From Opitutales bacterium (lineage in GTDB: Bacteria > Verrucomicrobiota > Verrucomicrobiia > Opitutales > Coraliomargaritaceae), in contig JABBCA010000029.1 in assembly GCA_018607135.1 (NCBI GenBank), positions 13,426 to 61,227 of the forward strand: DNA of 47,802 nt, read 5' to 3'. Below are positions 14,607 to 23,826 of the stretch, piece by piece. The stretch's first letter is position 1. The number at the start of each line of letters is the position of its first letter. Below the pieces are notes generated by a model. It did no database searches, had not been told where the DNA came from, and worked only from the letters and a program-made list of their open reading frames with translations. The position numbers and the translations under genes are program-made.

Positions 14607-17342
14607 ATGCCTACAAAAGTAAGTGCTATGGCTGATTCTAATTTAGATAAGGAAATTTCTATCCAATTCCCCGACGCGTGTCCATGGGGAATGGCTGTCT
14701 ATTCTGAGTCAGGTGGGAATATGTTGAAGGCCAACCGGCACATGTTGACCTATTATTTCGACTCAAATCTTGATGCGAAGTCCTTAGACGATCAATTTCG
14801 CTGTCGCTCCAAAGGTGGTTGGCCCACGGTGTTTGAACAATTACAAAAAGGCCTTAGCTGGACAGGGCGAGTGGTTCCGTTGGCTAATCAACACGGCATA
14901 TCTTCGGTGGAGGTGATGATTTATGCGGATCGAGAAGTCGACGGGCGACTATGGCTCTACACTTTAGAGCATCCATCGGTGAACGGTGGCCTTAGGTTTA
15001 GTAGTCGAAGTGAGATCAAGCTGTTACAGGCACTGCTCGATAACACTTTGGAGTATGTGTTTTTACGAGATACGGAAGGTCGTTTTATTCTGACGAATCG
15101 AGCTTTTCGTCAAGCGGCATCGATCCCAATCCACACTTCGCCTTCGGGGGAATTACTGTCGGACTATATTTCTGAAGAATGCGCCAAGTGGGTAGACTTA
15201 ATCGATGATTTCGTGATTGGAGAAGGGAAGCCTTCAGTGAACAAAGTCACTCATTTTGCTTTTAAAAATGGAAAAAAGCACTGGCTGCAAATGACAACAG
15301 TCCCGGTTCGTAATAGTGACGGTTTCTTAATTGGTTCGGTGAGTGTCGCGAGTGACATCAGTGAGCTCAAGCGCACGGAGTCGAATCTCCGTTTTGCGAT
15401 TGACGAAGCGAAGGCTGCCAGTCGCGCCAAGGGTGAATTTCTCGCGGCCATGAGTCATGAGATCCGCACTCCTATAAATGGTATTATTGGTGCCACGGAA
15501 CTTTGTTTAGAGACTGGCTTGGATGCGGAGCAACAAGACTATTTGGAGACGGTTGTGCAGTGTAGTGATACACTACTTTGTTTGATCAATGATGTGTTAG
15601 ACTTTTCTAAAATTGAAGCAGGGCAGCTTAGTTTAGAGACATTGAACTTTTGCCCGATCAATTTGATTGAGGACGTGGCTGCTGAGTTTTCGCAACAAGC
15701 ACGCAAAAAGAAGCTCGAACTGATTGTGTCCTACGAAGAGGGGGTGCCCAAATATGTGATGGGGGATCCCACACGAGTGAAGCAAATTTTGTATAACCTA
15801 GTGAGTAATGGTATTAAGTTTACACATAAAGGTGATGTCGTCTTACGAGCTGAGGTCGTTGAACAAAACGAAGTAGAAGTGTGTATTCGTTTTTTAGTTA
15901 CAGATAGCGGGATCGGTATTGATACCTCGTATTACAATTCGATTTTTAATAGTTTTACCCAGGCCGACATGTCAACGACTCGGCAATATGGAGGCACTGG
16001 TCTAGGACTTTCGATTTGTAAAGAGCTCACCGAGTTAATGGGAGGGCAGATCGATGTAAAAAGTGATGTGGGTAAGGGGTCTACTTTCTACGTAGAAATA
16101 CCATTTGAACTCACTCCGAGCCGTGGTGCAGATACGATTCCTTTTAATCCGGAGCTGGCAGGCTTGCGCGTCTTAATCGTGGATGATAATGCAACCAATC
16201 GCGATATCTACGCACAGATGTGTGCGGGCTGGGGCTATCGCAGCGCACTTGCAAGCAACGGGCAGGACGCACTTTCGATGCTCGAGTCGAGTATACGCGA
16301 TCGGGATCTGTATCAACTCATTTTGCTGGACTACCACATGCCCGGCCTGAGCGGCATTGACTTAGCCAGTCTGATTCGGAATCGTTCCGAGCTAGACGAC
16401 TGCCGGATAATACTCCTTTCCTCGGCACTGAATCGCGCTGAAGTCGAGCAAGCGAGTAAGTTCGGTATTTCACGCGCGCTCACCAAGCCTGTGCGTCGTG
16501 CCACATTGTTAGAGGTCATTATGGAAACCTTTGACGTAAAGCACAAGGTGTCAGGCGAAGGAGTCGATGCGCCCCCTGCTTGCGCAGATGTTATGGAAGC
16601 GCGAAGTTTGAACATACTTCTTGCTGAGGACAATGAGGTGAACCAGAAAATTGCGAGCCATCGCTTGAAAAAGATGGGCCATTCAGTGACCGTTGCGTCC
16701 AATGGTGCAGATGTGCTTCGCCTCAATGAGACGCAGACGTTTGATTGTATCTTAATGGACATTCAAATGCCTAACATGGATGGCTATCAAACGACGCGGC
16801 GCATACGATCTAAGGAAAAAGAGTCGGGGCTTCCTGCGATGTATATTATCGCGATGACTGCGAATGTCATGAAGGGTGACCGAGAATGCTGCATCGAATG
16901 CGGGATGGATGACTATATCTCGAAGCCTTTTCGAGCTGAAGATTTACAGGGTGTATTGGCTAAAGTGCGCGTAAGTGTGGAAAATAGAGGGGTTGGTTCG
17001 GAGTCGTTGGAGCGTGTCCCATTTCTAGAGCGGTTGAAGACCTTAGACCCAGAGGACCAAGTGGATGTGCTGGCGGTTGCTGCAATTTTTTCAAGGACAT
17101 TGCCGGATGAACTCAATCGCTTCGAGTTGGCACTCAAGTCGAGAGATTGCCAGCAGGTGCGTTTTGTTGCACATAGCCTTAAGGGGGTGAGTAGTATTTT
17201 CTTGAGTGATCCCTGTGTCGCTGTCGCGCAAAAAATAGAGGATGCATGTTGCCGTAATTCGATCGAGGATGTCGATGCGCACGCTGAGGAGATGATTATT
17301 GAGTTGGGCGTTTTAGCAGAAGAAATTAAAGCTGCTTTGTAG
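14607..17342 (+). CDS. Hybrid sensor histidine kinase (PAS-HisKA-HATPase-REC-REC-Hpt)
   Basis: The 911-aa phosphorelay protein has an N-terminal sensory part, a PAS domain (about 135-255, YVFLRDTEGRFILTNRAF), a phospho-acceptor His284 (FLAAMSHEIRTPINGIIG) and an ATPase domain (about 390-500; DSGIGID, YGGTGLGLSI). These are followed by receiver 1 (Asp575 in LILLDYHMPG, LTKPV), receiver 2 (Asp718 in CILMDIQMPN, ISKPF) and an Hpt domain (His856 in FVAHSLKG). There are no obvious membrane helices, so it is probably cytoplasmic. The BarA-like layout implies output through a separate regulator, and no output domain is fused. It begins 7 bp after oleB and is probably co-transcribed with it. An in-frame ATG at 14628 is an alternative start. 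Confidence 0.92.
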   Translation: MPTKVSAMADSNLDKEISIQFPDACPWGMAVYSESGGNMLKANRHMLTYYFDSNLDAKSLDDQFRCRSKGGWPTVFEQLQKGLSWTGRVVPLANQHGISSVEVMIYADREVDGRLWLYTLEHPSVNGGLRFSSRSEIKLLQALLDNTLEYVFLRDTEGRFILTNRAFRQAASIPIHTSPSGELLSDYISEECAKWVDLIDDFVIGEGKPSVNKVTHFAFKNGKKHWLQMTTVPVRNSDGFLIGSVSVASDISELKRTESNLRFAIDEAKAASRAKGEFLAAMSHEIRTPINGIIGATELCLETGLDAEQQDYLETVVQCSDTLLCLINDVLDFSKIEAGQLSLETLNFCPINLIEDVAAEFSQQARKKKLELIVSYEEGVPKYVMGDPTRVKQILYNLVSNGIKFTHKGDVVLRAEVVEQNEVEVCIRFLVTDSGIGIDTSYYNSIFNSFTQADMSTTRQYGGTGLGLSICKELTELMGGQIDVKSDVGKGSTFYVEIPFELTPSRGADTIPFNPELAGLRVLIVDDNATNRDIYAQMCAGWGYRSALASNGQDALSMLESSIRDRDLYQLILLDYHMPGLSGIDLASLIRNRSELDDCRIILLSSALNRAEVEQASKFGISRALTKPVRRATLLEVIMETFDVKHKVSGEGVDAPPACADVMEARSLNILLAEDNEVNQKIASHRLKKMGHSVTVASNGADVLRLNETQTFDCILMDIQMPNMDGYQTTRRIRSKEKESGLPAMYIIAMTANVMKGDRECCIECGMDDYISKPFRAEDLQGVLAKVRVSVENRGVGSESLERVPFLERLKTLDPEDQVDVLAVAAIFSRTLPDELNRFELALKSRDCQQVRFVAHSLKGVSSIFLSDPCVAVAQKIEDACCRNSIEDVDAHAEEMIIELGVLAEEIKAAL

Positions 17343-17418
17343 TTTAGGCCCTCTTGCTGGAATGTTTTGCCGGAACAGTCGGACAGAAGCGTCTAGCTTA
17401 GTTGTAATTCAACCCAGA

Positions 17419-17631
17419 TTATGCATTAGAAATGTGCCTGATTGACCAGTAATTACGGAAGCCAAAATCTTGTTCGGGGGTCGCCTTTGCATCGTTTGGG
17501 TTAAACGGTGAGTCGCAACCCATTTGGTGGTGCTGTGTCTGCGCGGAGCCCGTTCTTTGCCAATGTCTTATTGATGATGAATGGCTGCTGAATAAAGCAG
17601 TGTGCGCGCTTGCGCGCGCCCCAAAAGACAT
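17419..17631 (-). pseudogene. Decayed coding relic, copy 2 (FNPNDA family), within the gap after the hybrid kinase
   Basis: A 70-codon minus-strand frame ends FNPNDAKATPEQ, then DFGFRNYWSIRHISNA. Its last 33 residues match the interrupted frame at 6139-6232. Upstream residues are low-complexity and no start is convincing. It is probably the end of an old protein or element. The 17343-17822 gap holds nothing else clear except TGACTGTCTCAAAAAT at 17689-17704, like the MITE ends at 28828 and 29046. Confidence 0.4.
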
Positions 17632-17822
17632 GCTGCACGCCCCAGAATTGCATTACAAATACGACGCTTAGGCCCGCGCAAGATGACTGTCTCAAAAATA
17701 GAAAACTACAGTGCATTGATCATTCAAAACTGACCAAAAGCTCACGCTTGTTCCGGTTCGCATTGAGCGTCTAGTCACTCCAAAGGCTCTCGCCTAAATG
17801 ACTGAGCGGTGTGCTTCCATTT

Positions 17823-17882
17823 TTGTGAAGCCCTCTAAAATGACCTATATTGCATAATTGCTTTTTTACCAAATTGCGCATT
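17823..17882 (+). promoter_or_regulatory. Promoter of the Lrp-like regulator gene, with ATTGC repeats
   Basis: TTGTGA (17823-17828), a 17-bp spacer and TATATT (17846-17851) form a reasonable sigma-70 promoter giving a leader of about 38 bases. Three ATTGC motifs fall between the -10 and the start codon (about 17850-17880), a possible autoregulatory site for the Lrp-like protein. Confidence 0.5.
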
Positions 17883-17895
17883 TACTGCCGCGCTT

Positions 17896-18378
17896 ATGAG
17901 TTCCGTTCTGCAACTACTTCTTGATGGTGAGCGCCTCGACACTGCACAAATGGCACAGATTCTGAATCTGTCCGAAGCAGAGGTCGCGGCCGAAATTAAG
18001 CGCCTAGAGACCGAGAATGTCCTTCTTGGTTGGCGCCCTGTGTTCAATCCTGAGCGCGCACTTGAAGATATCGTCCGAGCGGTCATCGAGGTCCGTATCA
18101 GCCCCGAGGGCGATGGCGGCTTTGACCGTCTGGCTACCCGTATCAGCCGCTTCGATTCTGTGGAGTCCTGCTACTTGATGTCAGGCAGCTATGATTTACT
18201 AATTTTCGCGATCGGTAAGGATTTGCGCGAAGTCGCTTCGTTCGTTTCCGAGCGTCTTGCGAGCGTCGATGGAGTCCTCTCGACGGCCACTCACTTTATG
18301 CTGCGTGCTTACAAGGAGCAGGGGCATTTGCTTCTTTCACCTACAGAGAGCGGGGATAAGCCCTCCGTCAGTCCCTAA
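17896..18378 (+). CDS. Lrp/AsnC-family transcriptional regulator
   Basis: The 160-aa protein has an N-terminal helix-turn-helix (about 12-50, DTAQMAQILNLSEAEVAAEI) and a C-terminal RAM/AsnC ligand-binding domain (about 65-145; VRAVIEVRISPEGD, VESCYLMSGSYDLLI, VLSTATHFML). Lrp/AsnC proteins form octamers and sense amino acids. Its stop and the next gene's start overlap (TAATG), so it likely controls and is co-expressed with the aminotransferase, as in the Bacillus AlaR-AlaT pair. The effector is unknown. Confidence 0.88.
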   Translation: MSSVLQLLLDGERLDTAQMAQILNLSEAEVAAEIKRLETENVLLGWRPVFNPERALEDIVRAVIEVRISPEGDGGFDRLATRISRFDSVESCYLMSGSYDLLIFAIGKDLREVASFVSERLASVDGVLSTATHFMLRAYKEQGHLLLSPTESGDKPSVSP

Positions 18379-19559
18379 TGAGTGAATCAAGTCAACGCTT
18401 TGTGGCGGATCACGTAAGTGGCCTGCCTCGTTCGGGTATTCGTGATTTCTTTGCGATTGTGGCTGCCATGCCGCAAGCGATCTCGCTCGGTATCGGTGAA
18501 CCAGACTTCGTTACACCATGGCATATCCGTGAGGCAGCTATGTTGGCCCTTGAAAAGGGTAAGACCAGTTACACTGACAACTTGGGGCTCATTCGTCTGC
18601 GCCAAGAAATCAGCAAATATGTAGAACAGCAGTTCGATATCAGCTATCAGCCTGAGAAAGAAGTGCTCGTGACCGTCGGTGTGTCGGAGGCTTTGGACAT
18701 CGCGCTACGTGCAGTCCTGAACCCTGGCGATAAAGTGCTCTACCATGAGCCTTGTTATGTTTCCTACAGTCCAAGTATCAAGCTCACACATGCAAAGCCG
18801 ATCTGCGTGGCCACGTCGGCGGAAGACAAGTTTGCAATTGATCCAGCCAAAGTTGCTGAAGCTTGGGAGCCCGGTTGTAAGGTGCTCATTCTAAATTTCC
18901 CCACCAATCCAACCGGTGGGGTGACTGACCGAGCGAAGCTCGAGAAGATTGCCAAGTTCGCAGTAGAGAAAGATCTCCTCGTGATCAGTGACGAGATATA
19001 CTCAGAACTCACTTTCGAGGGTGAGCACACCAGTATCGCGTCCCTGCCAGGCATGAAAGACCGCACGATCTTTTTGCACGGGTTCTCAAAGGCATTTGCG
19101 ATGACTGGTTTTCGCATTGGCTATGCCTGTGGCCCTCAGCCACTCATTGAAGCGATGATGAAAATTCACCAATACAGTATGCTGTGTGCGCCGATTCTTT
19201 CACAGGAAGCTGCGATCGAAGCGCTGAAAAATGGAGCTTCTGCAGTCGCTGAAATGAAAGAGGCGTATCACAAACGTCGTGACTTGATTGTGCGCCGATT
19301 TAACGAGATCGGACTCGATTGTCATTTGCCTAAAGGCTCGTTTTATGCGTTTCCGTCCATTCAATCGTCTGGGTTGAACTCGATTGATTTCTGTAAAGGT
19401 CTACTCACGGATCAAGAAGTTGCGATTGTTCCAGGCACCGCATTTGGAGCGAGTGGGGCTGGTTTCGCCCGTGCGAGTTTCTCCACTAGTTACGAACGCA
19501 TCCTCGAAGCCACCAACCGCATTGAGCGGTATGTTGAGAAATTAAGCAAAAACGCTTAA
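18378..19559 (+). CDS. Class I/II PLP aminotransferase (alanine/aspartate/aromatic type)
   Basis: The 393-aa fold-type I aminotransferase has Lys238 in the Schiff-base motif LHGFSKAFAMTGFRIGY, the substrate/PLP motif NFPTNPTGG (173-181), DEIYSEL near 205-211, and C-terminal ARASFSTSY with the carboxylate-binding Arg. This subgroup includes PatA, AlaT and aspartate aminotransferases. Coupling to the Lrp-type regulator suggests amino-acid-responsive transamination, with alanine or aspartate as likely substrates. The exact amino donor cannot be read from sequence. A family B repeat follows directly. Confidence 0.88.
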   Translation: MSESSQRFVADHVSGLPRSGIRDFFAIVAAMPQAISLGIGEPDFVTPWHIREAAMLALEKGKTSYTDNLGLIRLRQEISKYVEQQFDISYQPEKEVLVTVGVSEALDIALRAVLNPGDKVLYHEPCYVSYSPSIKLTHAKPICVATSAEDKFAIDPAKVAEAWEPGCKVLILNFPTNPTGGVTDRAKLEKIAKFAVEKDLLVISDEIYSELTFEGEHTSIASLPGMKDRTIFLHGFSKAFAMTGFRIGYACGPQPLIEAMMKIHQYSMLCAPILSQEAAIEALKNGASAVAEMKEAYHKRRDLIVRRFNEIGLDCHLPKGSFYAFPSIQSSGLNSIDFCKGLLTDQEVAIVPGTAFGASGAGFARASFSTSYERILEATNRIERYVEKLSKNA

Positions 19560-19568
19560 TTTCTCAAC

Positions 19569-19684
19569 GAACGCCGAACATTGAACGTCCAACATCGAAT
19601 GTTGAGTGACGAAATTTCGGCTTATCGCATTAAAGTATAACTATTCAAAGTTCGACCTTGAACGTTCGATGTTCAATGTTCCCA
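19569..19684. repeat. Dispersed inverted repeat family B, copy 1
   Basis: The left arm (about 19569-19606; GAACATTGAACGTCCAACAT) and right arm (about 19645-19684; GAACGTTCGATGTTCAATGT) are built of GAACATTGAACG-like units in opposite orientation. A second copy is at 43262-43365. It occupies the gap upstream of der. Confidence 0.7.
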
Positions 19685-19691
19685 TCCAATC

Positions 19692-21266
<1,575 letters not shown>

Positions 21267-21272
21267 CGATAT

Positions 21273-21299
21273 GTAGGGGCGCAACTTGATGTGCCCGCG
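21273..21299. repeat. Dispersed repeat family A, lone arm
   Basis: This stretch begins GTAGGGGCGCAACTTGATGT and differs slightly from the arm at 44697-44721. It lies between the convergent der and kef genes. A partner arm further on (near 21370) is too decayed to be sure. A role as a gene-end stem-loop is inferred. Confidence 0.6.
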
Positions 21300-21399
21300 A
21301 TCGTTATAGACGGTGCATTACTGAAACGGGCAACCAAATCGTTACCGATAACCTGAGCTGTTGGTTGGTGTTGCGTCCCTGTGCGCTACCCAGAGCGAC

Positions 21400-23013
21400 T
21401 TACGTATCCACAGCTTTCAACTTATTCGTGACATCGGGGCGTTGTTGCATGAAGACGTTGTTCACGTGATCTGCAAAGCCAGCGCCCGCTTCATTGTATA
21501 AGTTGAACGCGGTATCTAAACCGAGGCTGCGAAGTTCTTTCACTTCGTCGTCGAAAAGTCCCGTTGCGGCGACCACCCCGTGGAACTCATGTCGTTTCAA
21601 ACTTTGTGCGGCGTGGACATTCGCGCTGTGTTTGGGCATCGCAAGAATGACCAAGTCGAGGTTGTCGCGCACGCGGACGCGCTCCCAGAAATCGGAGTCG
21701 GTCGCATCCGCCAGCAATACCTTTCGACCTTGTGCAGTGTGTTTTTCAACCGATAGCGGATCGCGGTCGAAGCCGATCACTGCATTGGGGTAGCGGGTGT
21801 TAAGACTCCGATAGGCGGCAAGTCCAACGCGGCCCATCCCAAAAATGCCGATACGTTCGCCTTTCGTATGGATTGGTAAATCGTCGGGGTGTTGACCAGC
21901 GGTTTCAAAACGTTTCAAGCGCTGGCTCATCGGGTCGTAGAGCTGCTCGGCCTTTCGTGAGAGCGGGGCGAGCAACAAAATACTTAAAGAGAGCGCCAGC
22001 GCCATTGCGACTAGCCAGTCGGCAGACATCCAACCTTTGCTCACGGCAAGGGCTAAAACAATGAGTCCAAACTCACTGTAGGTCGAAAGATTGAGTCCTG
22101 CCATGAACGAAGTTCGAGCGCGTAAATGGAAACGAGTCAGAATCAAGAAAAAGGCGAGGCTCTTGAGTGGTAGCACCAGTAGTAAGAGGCAGGCCCAGAG
22201 AATACCTTGGGTGGAAAGCGAGCCTTCGAGCCCGATCTGTAAAAAGAAGCCAACCAGTAGTAGATCAGTGAGACCCATGAGTGATTTGCTCAACTCTTTA
22301 GCTCTTGGATGTGAGCCAACGAGCACGCCCACAAAGAGAGCGCCGAGGTCGGCTTTGAGCCCAACGGATTCAAAGCCTTGCGCTCCGAGCACGAGAGCGA
22401 GAAAGAGTCCGCAAAGGGTGACCATTTCACCGTGTCCCGACCGTCCAATCAGTCCTGCTATTTGTTTACGTCCAACCAGTAGCACCGCGAGTAGGGCAAG
22501 TGCCCAGATCGATGGCACCTTGCCTGTTGAGAACGTGAGGAACAAGACCGCGAGGATGTCTTGCATGATGAGCATCCCGATTGCAATGCGGCCATGCATG
22601 GCACCCATGTCGCCGCTTTCTTCGAGGCTCTTGACTGCAAACACCGTGCTGGAAAAACTCAGCGCAAATCCCAACAGCAATGCTTGCTGTAAGTTCAGAC
22701 CTGCGGCTTGGCCCACTAATGTGGATACCCCTAAGCAAATACCGCCGAGGCAGAGCACCACGAACATCGTATGTAAGGAAGTGCCTGCCCAAATCTCTGG
22801 TCGTGCGAGCGTCCGAATACGTAATTTTACACCGATACTAAACAGCATGAGTGTCACTCCGAGCTCGGCAATGGTCGCAATCGAATCGCCACCTGTTTGC
22901 CCAAAAGCTTGCAGCACAAATCCCGAAACGAGAAAACCAACCAAAGGGGGTAGACGCAGCTGCTGTGCAACCAGTCCAAAAAAGAAAGCAACTCCGAGTA
23001 ATAGGGCATCCAT
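21400..23013 (-). CDS. CPA2-family monovalent cation:proton antiporter with RCK/TrkA-N domain (KefB/YbaL type)
   Basis: The 537-aa protein has 10-12 hydrophobic segments over residues 1-360 (LPPLVGFLVSGFVLQAFG, IAELGVTLMLFSIGVKL, ADLGALFVGVLVGSHP), then a cytoplasmic Rossmann nucleotide-binding domain from about 385 (RIGIFGMGRVGLAAYRSL, VIGFDRDP, VLLADATDS). This is the layout of Kef/YbaL K+ or Na+/H+ antiporters gated by a TrkA-N domain. The ion is not determined. It converges with der, with a family A repeat between them. The ATG at 23013 is followed closely by the first helix. Confidence 0.9.
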   Translation of the reverse strand: MDALLLGVAFFFGLVAQQLRLPPLVGFLVSGFVLQAFGQTGGDSIATIAELGVTLMLFSIGVKLRIRTLARPEIWAGTSLHTMFVVLCLGGICLGVSTLVGQAAGLNLQQALLLGFALSFSSTVFAVKSLEESGDMGAMHGRIAIGMLIMQDILAVLFLTFSTGKVPSIWALALLAVLLVGRKQIAGLIGRSGHGEMVTLCGLFLALVLGAQGFESVGLKADLGALFVGVLVGSHPRAKELSKSLMGLTDLLLVGFFLQIGLEGSLSTQGILWACLLLLVLPLKSLAFFLILTRFHLRARTSFMAGLNLSTYSEFGLIVLALAVSKGWMSADWLVAMALALSLSILLLAPLSRKAEQLYDPMSQRLKRFETAGQHPDDLPIHTKGERIGIFGMGRVGLAAYRSLNTRYPNAVIGFDRDPLSVEKHTAQGRKVLLADATDSDFWERVRVRDNLDLVILAMPKHSANVHAAQSLKRHEFHGVVAATGLFDDEVKELRSLGLDTAFNLYNEAGAGFADHVNNVFMQQRPDVTNKLKAVDT

Positions 23014-23415
23014 GTTGCCGAGTAGTTAAGCTATTTCTGTGCCGTATGTAAGAGCGAAAATGGAATTTTGAAACCGCAGTGGTAGTCGTCGAAGTCTTGA
23101 GTCGGTTGTAAGGATGAGGAGCGCTGCTTAGATATAATTAGCTCTCACAAAGGCGCAAAGGCACAAAGGTTTTTGGGTAGTCACATCGGGTTTGCTTTGC
23201 AACTTTGCGGCTTGAGCGAAGCGGGCGTGATTTTCTTCACTATAGGTGTTCTTGCAGATGCACTGGTGTTAGCGAATGGCTTTTTTTGCATAAGCCTAAA
23301 GGACGGTGCTTCTGCACAGCCGCCGCACAAGAGTTCTCCTAGGTCATACTCATAGTCAACGTGTGAGCAGTCATCATAGAAGTTACAAAGAGAACCTCAG
23401 TCGAAACATCATTCG
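23014..23415. other. Intergenic region with an 8-bp-period repeat
   Basis: No convincing gene is present. At 23148-23171 the motif CAAAGGCG/CAAAGGCA/CAAAGGTT repeats with an 8-bp period, in an element whose purine-rich run resembles low-complexity repeats seen in many bacteria. A weak plus-strand frame (23173-23355) has no recognisable features. Confidence 0.5.
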
Positions 23416-23629
23416 TTAAGTCGGAACTATTCGGATTGTTCGACTGTTTTTTTGTCCTTTACGGTTGTAGATCATTACTGAGATTCCGCCGCATACGATC
23501 GGTGTAATGATGAAGATGCCACTTCCGTAGACTTCGAAAAACTCCGTTGATAGCATAGCCATCACTAGGCCCGATCAGCGCTGTTAAACCAATAGCGAAT
23601 CGGGTGGAGAGAATGGTTTCTGTATTCAT
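23416..23629 (-). pseudogene. Small membrane-protein gene split by a frameshift
   Basis: On the minus strand, MNTETILSTRFAIGLTALIG opens a frame that soon becomes nonsensical. One base later, the next frame continues LVMAMLSTEFFEVYGSGIFI, then ITPIVCGGISVMIYNRKGQKN and a stop at 23416. Joined, they make a protein of about 70 residues with two membrane helices separated by a short loop. The break is at about 23570, in GGGCCTAG, consistent with a one-base insertion. It may be a recent pseudogene or a sequencing error. The family is not recognised. Alternatively an internal ATG could express only the second part. Confidence 0.55.
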
Positions 23630-23771
23630 GAGAATGGCAAAGTGTGCCCATGAACTGCGTGAATTGTCACGTAGCGAATAGTCTTTTGGTGAATCCTCTA
23701 GTGTCGGTGACTTTCGCTAGTGGCTTTTTGTTCGGCGGTTGTCCGGGAGCACAGCCCTTCAGTTTTACACA

Positions 23772-23801
23772 AAAAGCCATTCGGTTTCCCGAATGGCTTT
23801 T
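23772..23801 (-). terminator. Intrinsic terminator downstream of typA
   Basis: A perfect 13-bp stem (AAAAGCCATTCGG/CCGAATGGCTTTT) with a 4-base loop, flanked by A- and T-runs on both sides, lies 25 bp past the typA stop. It could work in both directions. Confidence 0.9.
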
Positions 23802-23826
23802 GTCTAAAGGTGTTGGCGGGTGCCGT

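Noticed and set aside
22091-23029. Plus-strand frame of 312 codons inside the antiporter gene
   Set aside because: It is the antisense shadow of the Kef-type gene, Ser/Arg-rich with no domain.
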